Part shown: positions 5,968 through 10,135 of the stretch, piece by piece
Layout: each line of letters opens with the position of its first letter
Position numbering within the stretch: the first letter of the stretch is position 1
Origin: CAZMCT01 sp964564785
Lineage (GTDB): Bacteria; Planctomycetota; Phycisphaerae; UBA1845; Fen-1342
Assembly (NCBI GenBank): GCA_964564785.1
Contig: CAZMCT010000130.1
Location: 1 to 10,135 of the forward strand
Direction: 5' to 3'
DNA length: 10,135 bases
Program-made: the position numbers and the translations under genes
Notes under the pieces: generated by a model
Seen by the model: the letters and a program-made list of their open reading frames with translations, nothing else
Told to the model about the DNA's origin: nothing
Database searches by the model: none

Positions 5968-7191
5968 ATGGTGAATCCTGATCCAGTCCGCCGTTACTTC
6001 GACAACGCGGCCACCAGCCATCCCAAGCCGCCCGAGGTTCTCGCCGCCGTCCGCGACTACTTCGAGCGCGTGCACGCCAGCGCCGGCCGCGGCGCCTATC
6101 GTGAGGCGATCGAATCCGGCCGGTTGCTCGACGACTGCCGGACGGCGCTCCGCGAGCTGTTCCAGTGCCGGCCGGCGGATCACGTCATATTCACGTTGAA
6201 CGGCAGCGACGCGCTGAATCTCGCGCTCAAATCCGTCCTGCGGCCCGGCCAGCACGTGCTCACGACCGCCATGGACCACAACTCGGTCCTGCGGCCGCTC
6301 AACGCGCTGGCGGAGCAGATCGGCGTGCGCTGGACGCCCCTGCCGGTCGATCCGCAGACCACACGCCTCGATCCGGCCGCGCTCGCCACCGCCATCGGCC
6401 CCGATACGCGGCTGGTCGTGATCAACCACGCAAGCAACGTGACCGGTGTGCTTCAGCCGCTCGACGCGCTCGCGGAGGTCTGCCATCGTCGCGGCGTGCC
6501 GCTGCTGCTGGATGCCGCGCAGTCCGCGGGCCACGTGCCCATCGAGTTCGGCCGGCTGCCGATCGACCTGCTCGCCTGCCCCGGCCACAAGGGCCTGCTC
6601 GGGCCGCTGGGGACGGGAGTGCTCCTGATTCGCGAGGGCTTCGAGGCTCGCATGCGGACGGTCCGCGAGGGCGGCACCGGCTCGCGGAGCGAGGACCCGG
6701 TCCAACCGCCCGAGCTGCCGGACCGTTTTGAGGCCGGCAGCCACAACGCCCCGGGAATCGCCGGCCTGCTGGCAAGTGTCAAATGGCTGCTTGCCACGGG
6801 CGTGGCGAACGTCCGACGGCACGAACTCGAGCTGATCGTCGGCATGGCCGAGCACCTCGACCGCATTCCCGGCCTGCGCTGGTTCGGCCCGCGCGAGCCG
6901 GAGCACCGCGTCGGCGTGTTCAGCGTGCGACTCGGGGACGCGGACCCGGCCGAGGTCGCCGCGCAGCTCGAAACCCGTTTCGGAGTTCTGACCCGCAGTG
7001 GCCTGCACTGCGCCCCGCTCGCCCACCAAACCCTCGGAACACTCGCAACCGGCGGGACCACGCGGCTATCGCTCGGCCCATTCCTGGGGTCTGAGGATGT
7101 GGCTGCCGCCGCAGCCGCCCTCGAGTCTGTTGCAGCCGCGCCGGAGCTGATCGCCCCGGCCACCCGGGTGCCGTTGCGGACGCCCGGGTAA
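5968..7191 (+). CDS. PLP-dependent aminotransferase class V, cysteine desulfurase family
   Basis: This 407-residue cytoplasmic enzyme is of the SufS/CsdA-like fold, closest from memory to the 'cysteine desulfurase family protein' subgroup (TIGR01977). The hallmark start is Y-F-D-N-A-A-T-S-H-P-K-P (10-21). The expected PLP-contacting residues are His104 (D-H-N-S), Asn157 (A-S-N-V-T-G), Asp182 and Gln185 (L-D-A-A-Q), and Lys208 in C-P-G-H-K for the Schiff base. G-G-T-G-S (235-239) and R-F-E-A-G-S-H-N (253-260) complete the cofactor pocket. Cys348 in R-S-G-L-H-C-A-P is placed as the sulfur-accepting cysteine. The family takes sulfur from L-cysteine, leaving alanine and an enzyme persulfide. The frame is open upstream to 5140, but that part is antisense to the methyltransferase. 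ATG 5968 is chosen because the domain begins a few residues later; GTG 5971 is possible. No clear SD is present. No SufBCD, IscU or tRNA-thiolation gene is nearby, so the sulfur acceptor is unknown. Confidence 0.9.
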   Translation: MVNPDPVRRYFDNAATSHPKPPEVLAAVRDYFERVHASAGRGAYREAIESGRLLDDCRTALRELFQCRPADHVIFTLNGSDALNLALKSVLRPGQHVLTTAMDHNSVLRPLNALAEQIGVRWTPLPVDPQTTRLDPAALATAIGPDTRLVVINHASNVTGVLQPLDALAEVCHRRGVPLLLDAAQSAGHVPIEFGRLPIDLLACPGHKGLLGPLGTGVLLIREGFEARMRTVREGGTGSRSEDPVQPPELPDRFEAGSHNAPGIAGLLASVKWLLATGVANVRRHELELIVGMAEHLDRIPGLRWFGPREPEHRVGVFSVRLGDADPAEVAAQLETRFGVLTRSGLHCAPLAHQTLGTLATGGTTRLSLGPFLGSEDVAAAAAALESVAAAPELIAPATRVPLRTPG

Positions 7192-7202
7192 CGGTGTATA
7201 GG
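7174..7202 (+). promoter_or_regulatory. Candidate promoter for inositol-phosphate synthase
   Basis: TTGCGG (7174-7179) and TATAGG (7197-7202) are 17 bases apart. The -35 lies inside the last codons of the aminotransferase gene and the -10 just after its stop. This would give a leader of about 50 bases and let the synthase be transcribed separately from the upstream gene. The match is only moderate. Confidence 0.3.
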
Positions 7203-7246
7203 TATGTTTGCCGCCCGATAAGAGTGGGTTCAGATCTCGTTGCGGC

Positions 7247-7253
7247 GAGGAGG
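7247..7253 (+). promoter_or_regulatory. Strong ribosome binding site selecting a TTG start
   Basis: GAGGAGG lies 7 bases before TTG 7261 and would lie inside the coding region if the earlier in-frame TTG at 7240 were used. It therefore assigns the start to 7261, which also matches where the Rossmann beta1 strand begins in homologues. Confidence 0.75.
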
Positions 7254-7260
7254 AACACGC

Positions 7261-8349
7261 TTGGCTGAGATCAGGCTGGCGATCGCGGGGGTGGGCAATT
7301 GTGCCAGTTCCCTGCTCCAGGGCCTTCAGTATTACCGTCGGCCGGTTGCAGCGGACACGGCCGGGTTGGTGCATCCAAACGTTGGCGGGTACACGCTCTG
7401 CGACATTCGACCGGTGGCGGCGTTCGACGTCGACCGGCGGAAGGTCGGCCGGCCGTTGCACGAGGCGGTGTTTGCGCCGCCGAACTGCACGAAGGTGTTT
7501 CAAGCCGAGCTGCCGGACTGGGGGGTAACGGTGGAAATGGGGCCGGTTCTGGACGGGGTGGCGGCGCACATGCAGGAGTACCCGGAGGCCTGGGCGTTCC
7601 GGGTGGCGGACCGGCCGGCGTGCGATGTGGCGGAGGTGTTGCGGGCGACGCGGGCGGATGTGCTGGTGTGCTACATGCCGGTGGGTTCGGAGCAGGCGGT
7701 GCGGTATTACGCGCAGGCCTGCCTGGACGCGGGAGTGGCGATGGTGAATTGCGTGCCGGTGTTCATCGCGTCGCATCCGGAATGGGCCGAGGAGTTCCGC
7801 CGCCGCAACATTCCGGTGATCGGCGACGACATCAAGAGCCAGCTCGGGGCGACGATCGTGCATCGCGTGCTGGCGCGGCTGATGTGCGACCGGGGCGTGA
7901 AGCTGGACCGGACGTACCAACTCAATACGGGCGGCAACACCGACTTTCTGAACATGCTGGAGCAGTCGCGGCTGCGCTCGAAGCGGATCTCGAAGACCGA
8001 GTCGGTCCAGAGCCAGCTCGACGTACCACTGGAGGACGGGAACATCCACATCGGGCCGTCGGACTTCGTGCCGTGGCAGAAGGACAACAAAGTCTGCTTC
8101 ATGCGGCTGGAGTACCGCGGCTTCGGCGACGTGCCGATGAACATCGAGCTGCGGCTGTCGGTCGAGGACTCGCCCAACAGCGGCGGGATGGCGATCGACT
8201 GCATCCGCTGCGCGAAGCTGGCCCGCGACCGGGGCCTGGGCGGGCCGCTGGAGGAGATCTCGGCCTTCACGATGAAGCACCCGCCTCGGCAATTCCGCGA
8301 CACGGAGGCCCGTGAGCGGCTCGAACGCTGGATCGGCCGGCTGGGATGA
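7261..8349 (+). CDS. ino1: myo-inositol-1-phosphate synthase (EC 5.5.1.4)
   Basis: This 362-residue cytoplasmic NAD-dependent enzyme converts glucose 6-phosphate to 1D-myo-inositol 3-phosphate (also called L-myo-inositol 1-phosphate). This is the committed step of inositol synthesis. It matches the short prokaryotic form seen in Mycobacterium and archaea rather than the roughly 500-residue eukaryotic one. The NAD-binding loop A-G-V-G-N-C-A-S-S is at 9-17. The central family signature is V-F-I-A-S-H-P (167-173), G-D-D-I-K-S-Q-L-G-A-T (188-198) and Q-L-N-T-G-G-N-T-D-F-L (220-230). The lysine-containing active-site region is K-R-I-S-K-T (241-246), followed by H-I-G-P-S-D-F-V (263-270), G-F-G-D-V-P (287-292) and D-S-P-N-S-G-G (303-309). 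The start is a TTG with a strong SD. It follows the aminotransferase by 69 bases on the same strand, with its own promoter candidate. No inositol monophosphatase or phosphatidylinositol-phosphate synthase is present, so the product could serve inositol lipids, an osmolyte or a thiol cofactor. Confidence 0.94.
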   Translation: MAEIRLAIAGVGNCASSLLQGLQYYRRPVAADTAGLVHPNVGGYTLCDIRPVAAFDVDRRKVGRPLHEAVFAPPNCTKVFQAELPDWGVTVEMGPVLDGVAAHMQEYPEAWAFRVADRPACDVAEVLRATRADVLVCYMPVGSEQAVRYYAQACLDAGVAMVNCVPVFIASHPEWAEEFRRRNIPVIGDDIKSQLGATIVHRVLARLMCDRGVKLDRTYQLNTGGNTDFLNMLEQSRLRSKRISKTESVQSQLDVPLEDGNIHIGPSDFVPWQKDNKVCFMRLEYRGFGDVPMNIELRLSVEDSPNSGGMAIDCIRCAKLARDRGLGGPLEEISAFTMKHPPRQFRDTEARERLERWIGRLG

Positions 8350-8480
8350 GACCGCCGGGGTCTCCAAGCCGGGCTGGAACCGCGAATCTGCCCATCGTGT
8401 CGAGCCCCAAAACGCTCGCAACCAGTGGCGCGCCCCGGCTCGTGGCGCCCGCCCCACGCGGAGCTCGCGGCTTGGCGGCG

Positions 8481-9563
8481 TCAGTCGCCGGCCAGCAGTG
8501 CGACGAACGGGTTGACGTCGAGGAAGCTGACGCGCCCGTCGCCGTTCACGTCGGCGTTGTACCAGGTGCAGTCGGGCCACACGGTCACATATTCGAGCTC
8601 GCCGGCCAACGCGACCACGAACGGGTTCACGTCCCCCATCGAAAGCACGCCGTCGCAGTTCAGATCGCCCGGCACCGGCGGGTCGGCCAGCTCCGCCTGG
8701 AAGAAGGCGAGCACGTACGCATCCTCACTGGTCGGCAGACCGTGCCCCGCGCCGGGCACCAGCCGCAGCGTCGCCGGCACACCCGCGACCGCGAGCGCCG
8801 CTGCCAGCTCCACGCTCTGGCTCGGCGGCACGGTGCTATCCTCCGTACCATGCGCGATGTGGAACGGCGGGTCGTCGCCCGTCACGTGATAGACCGGGCT
8901 CGCGGCCTCCACCAGCCCCACCCACTCCGCCCAGTTCGGGTCGTCCAGGTGGGCCTTGATTTCGCCCAGGCATTCGCCGATCAGCCGGGATTCCGGTGAC
9001 TCGCACTCGTCATGCCAGCCCCCCATCGTGAACAGGTTCGCCGGACCAAAACAGTCAGCCGCCGCCTGCACCCGGCTCGAATACGTCAGGTTCCCGCCCA
9101 CGACCCCTTCCAGCCCGACCTCGTTCCCGCTGACGCCCACCAGCGCGGAGAGGTGTCCGCCGGCCGAAGACCCCCACGTGCCCACCCGCGATGCATCCAG
9201 GTTCAGCGCGACCGATTGCGCCCGCAGCCAGCGCACCGCGGCCTTGCAGTCGTGGATCTGCGCCGGGAACGTCGCGTCGCTGCTCAGCCGATAATTGATA
9301 CTCGCCACCGCGAAGCCCGCGTTCCGCAGCGGGCCCACCTTGTTGGCCGGGTACTTGTCCCCCGCCTGCCAGCCCCCGCCGTGGATCCACACCACCAGCG
9401 GCCACGGCCCGCCGGGGCCGGGGGGCAGGTACAGGTCGAGCCGCTGGCGCGGGTGGGAACCGTAGGACAAGTCTGAAAAGGTCGGTTCGATCTGAGCCAG
9501 AGCCGAGGCGGACGCGATCAGCACAAGCACGCCGCAGCAACTGCGCGGAATCCGACAGCTCAT
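8481..9563 (-). CDS. Secreted alpha/beta-hydrolase (BD-FAE/esterase-lipase type) with C-terminal dockerin-like repeats
   Basis: This 360-residue exported protein has a signal peptide: a basic N-region, a hydrophobic stretch at 11-22 and a likely signal peptidase I cut after A-L-A (21-23). The hydrolase domain (about 28-290) has the oxyanion-hole motif H-G-G-G-W (61-65) and the nucleophile elbow G-S-S-A-G with Ser133. Asp242 (H-G-T-E-D) and His274 (G-A-G-H-G) are candidates to complete the triad. This layout fits HSL-like carboxylesterases and feruloyl/acetyl-sugar esterases; the substrate is not predictable. The tail carries two Ca-binding dockerin-like repeats, G-D-L-N-C-D-G-V-L-S-M-G-D-V-N-P-F-V from 299 and A-D-V-N-G-D-G-R-V-S-F-L-D-V-N-P-F-V from 337. 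The first holds a Cys that could pair with the one in P-D-C-T (330-333). The ATG at 9563 is supported by GGAGG 7 bases upstream and by the signal peptide. It is a single gene, convergent with ino1 across 131 bases that contain no convincing terminator. Confidence 0.9.
   Translation of the reverse strand: MSCRIPRSCCGVLVLIASASALAQIEPTFSDLSYGSHPRQRLDLYLPPGPGGPWPLVVWIHGGGWQAGDKYPANKVGPLRNAGFAVASINYRLSSDATFPAQIHDCKAAVRWLRAQSVALNLDASRVGTWGSSAGGHLSALVGVSGNEVGLEGVVGGNLTYSSRVQAAADCFGPANLFTMGGWHDECESPESRLIGECLGEIKAHLDDPNWAEWVGLVEAASPVYHVTGDDPPFHIAHGTEDSTVPPSQSVELAAALAVAGVPATLRLVPGAGHGLPTSEDAYVLAFFQAELADPPVPGDLNCDGVLSMGDVNPFVVALAGELEYVTVWPDCTWYNADVNGDGRVSFLDVNPFVALLAGD
8484..8669 (-). other. Pair of dockerin-like Ca-binding repeats with D-V-N-P-F-V core
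   Basis: This part of the esterase gene encodes residues 299-360, two tandem copies of D-x-N-x-D-G followed by D-V-N-P-F-V and L-A-G. The Asp/Asn spacing is that of the dockerin type I EF-hand-like loop. From memory, this exact D-[IV]-N-P-F-V form is frequent at the C-termini of exported planctomycete proteins in genomes without cohesins. It may therefore be a surface-attachment or sorting module rather than a cellulosome dockerin. Confidence 0.7.
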
Positions 9564-9570
9564 GGGAAGT

Positions 9571-9575
9571 CCTCC
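9571..9575 (-). promoter_or_regulatory. Ribosome binding site of the secreted esterase
   Basis: GGAGG on the minus strand lies 7 bases before the ATG at 9563 and agrees with the signal peptide beginning there. Further upstream, the 176-base divergent gap between the two starts shows no promoter I would defend. Confidence 0.7.
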
Positions 9576-9711
9576 ATTTTCCTGGAACCGACTGGTACAA
9601 CGCCTGGGTCCGCGATTTATTCGCCCCGCGCGCTGCGCTGTGCGGTTAGCACATAGACGTACAGGATGGGCCGATACGTACTGCGGCCGCCTGGCGTTGC
9701 ATGCGGGCCGC

Positions 9712-9725
9712 GCCCCCGCGGGGGC
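9712..9725. repeat. Perfect 14-bp palindrome upstream of the membrane-protein gene
   Basis: GCCCCCGCGGGGGC is its own reverse complement and ends 5 bases before the GAGG ribosome site of the gene starting at 9740. It could be an operator, or a hairpin with a tight loop in the leader mRNA. In DNA of this composition, chance is also plausible. Confidence 0.3.
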
Positions 9726-9739
9726 TGCATGAGGCATTG

Positions 9740-10135
9740 ATGTCGGTCTTTCGTCCGCCGAGGCTCAAACACCGCGTCCTCGGTCTGCTTGCGCTGCTGG
9801 TCGGCCTGTCTCTGCCGACCACGGTGCTGCTGGGCCGCAGGCTGATGGAGCGCGCGGACCGGTCGGAGCGCGACGGGTCGCAAGCCGGCACGGCGTGGTG
9901 GCATGGGCCGGCGGCGGGTCTGCTCGTCGGCGGGCTGATACTGGCAACGGGCGGGCTGGGGTTGGCCGTTTTCCGCCACCTGGCCGACCTGCGACGCGGG
10001 GGGGCCCGGCTGCACAACGCCCCGGGTCGCGGGACCACGGCCTGGTTCGAGGCCGACTCCGCCCCCGCGGAGCGCGAGGCGGAGGCGGTCGCGCCGGCCG
10101 AGGTTCGGTCGCCGACGACGCCGGCCGAGGTGTGC
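9740..10135 (+). CDS. Partial two-helix membrane protein, cut by window end
   Basis: An open frame of 132 codons runs from ATG 9740 off the end of the window without a stop. The N-terminus is basic (R-P-P-R-L-K-H-R), followed by a hydrophobic segment at about 13-32. A charged loop follows (R-R-L-M-E-R-A-D-R-S-E-R-D), then a second Gly/Leu-rich segment at about 56-78. After that comes a polar region rich in Ala, Glu and Pro (108-130) that looks disordered. The first segment could instead be a signal anchor. GAGG lies 5 bases before ATG 9740; an in-frame ATG at 9701 would add 13 residues. The opposite strand is also open here, but its products are Arg/Pro-rich low-complexity sequences. I do not recognise a family. 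The gene is divergent from the esterase. Confidence 0.55.
   Translation, partial: MSVFRPPRLKHRVLGLLALLVGLSLPTTVLLGRRLMERADRSERDGSQAGTAWWHGPAAGLLVGGLILATGGLGLAVFRHLADLRRGGARLHNAPGRGTTAWFEADSAPAEREAEAVAPAEVRSPTTPAEVC

Noticed and set aside
8350..8480. Possible bidirectional terminator between ino1 and the esterase
   Set aside because: Only a short CGAGC/GCTCG stem (8401-8418) and a gtggcgc direct repeat are present, without T-tracts, so no terminator call is justified.
7066..8580. Minus-strand open frame of 504 codons opposite ino1
   Set aside because: It is a shadow of ino1; the composition is Arg/His/Pro-rich with no recognisable motif.
9617..10015. Minus-strand open frames upstream of the esterase
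   Set aside because: They are Arg/Pro/Gln-rich without motifs and opposite a plus-strand frame with two plausible membrane segments and a ribosome site.
1..10135. tRNA/rRNA genes, CRISPR array, transposase or phage integration site
   Set aside because: I found no clover-leaf arms, regularly spaced repeats, recombinase motifs or target-site duplications on reading both strands.

Overview
The window is GC-rich bacterial DNA with eight convincing protein-coding genes and no recognisable rRNA, tRNA, CRISPR array or transposase. The secreted esterase ends in two dockerin-like repeats with the core D-V-N-P-F-V. From memory, this C-terminal signature is common in Planctomycetota, particularly Phycisphaerae-like lineages. 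That signature, the high GC content, mixed ATG/GTG/TTG starts and genes with and without a Shine-Dalgarno (SD) sequence suggest a planctomycete. This assignment is an inference; there is no marker gene to confirm it.

Layout, left to right. (1) 33-371 (+): a small conserved-looking protein of unknown function. (2) 515-2971 (-): a family GH65 glycoside phosphorylase-like enzyme, converging on gene 1. (3) 2972-3252: a 281-base divergent control region. (4) 3253-4527 (+): an RbsC-type sugar ABC permease. (5) 4558-5103 (+): a MacroD-type macrodomain ADP-ribose hydrolase. (6) 5095-5847 (-): a class I SAM-dependent methyltransferase whose 3' end overlaps the macrodomain gene. (7) 5968-7191 (+): a PLP-dependent cysteine desulfurase-family aminotransferase. 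(8) 7261-8349 (+): an actinobacterial-type myo-inositol-1-phosphate synthase. (9) 8481-9563 (-): a secreted alpha/beta-hydrolase with the dockerin-like tail. (10) 9740-end (+): the start of a two-helix membrane protein cut by the window edge.

Working together: GH65 and the permease are divergent across a shared control region, which fits uptake and intracellular phosphorolysis of an alpha-glucoside. However, no ATPase, binding protein, beta-phosphoglucomutase or regulator is present here. The cysteine desulfurase and inositol-phosphate synthase are co-directional, but a promoter candidate lies between them. The rest look like independent single genes.

I see no clear undescribed multi-gene system. 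The points most worth a second look are a palindromic-repeat-like insertion translated in frame inside GH65, the altered active-site motifs of that enzyme, an enlarged orphan permease that may be translated leaderless, and a hairpin that masks the SD of the methyltransferase.
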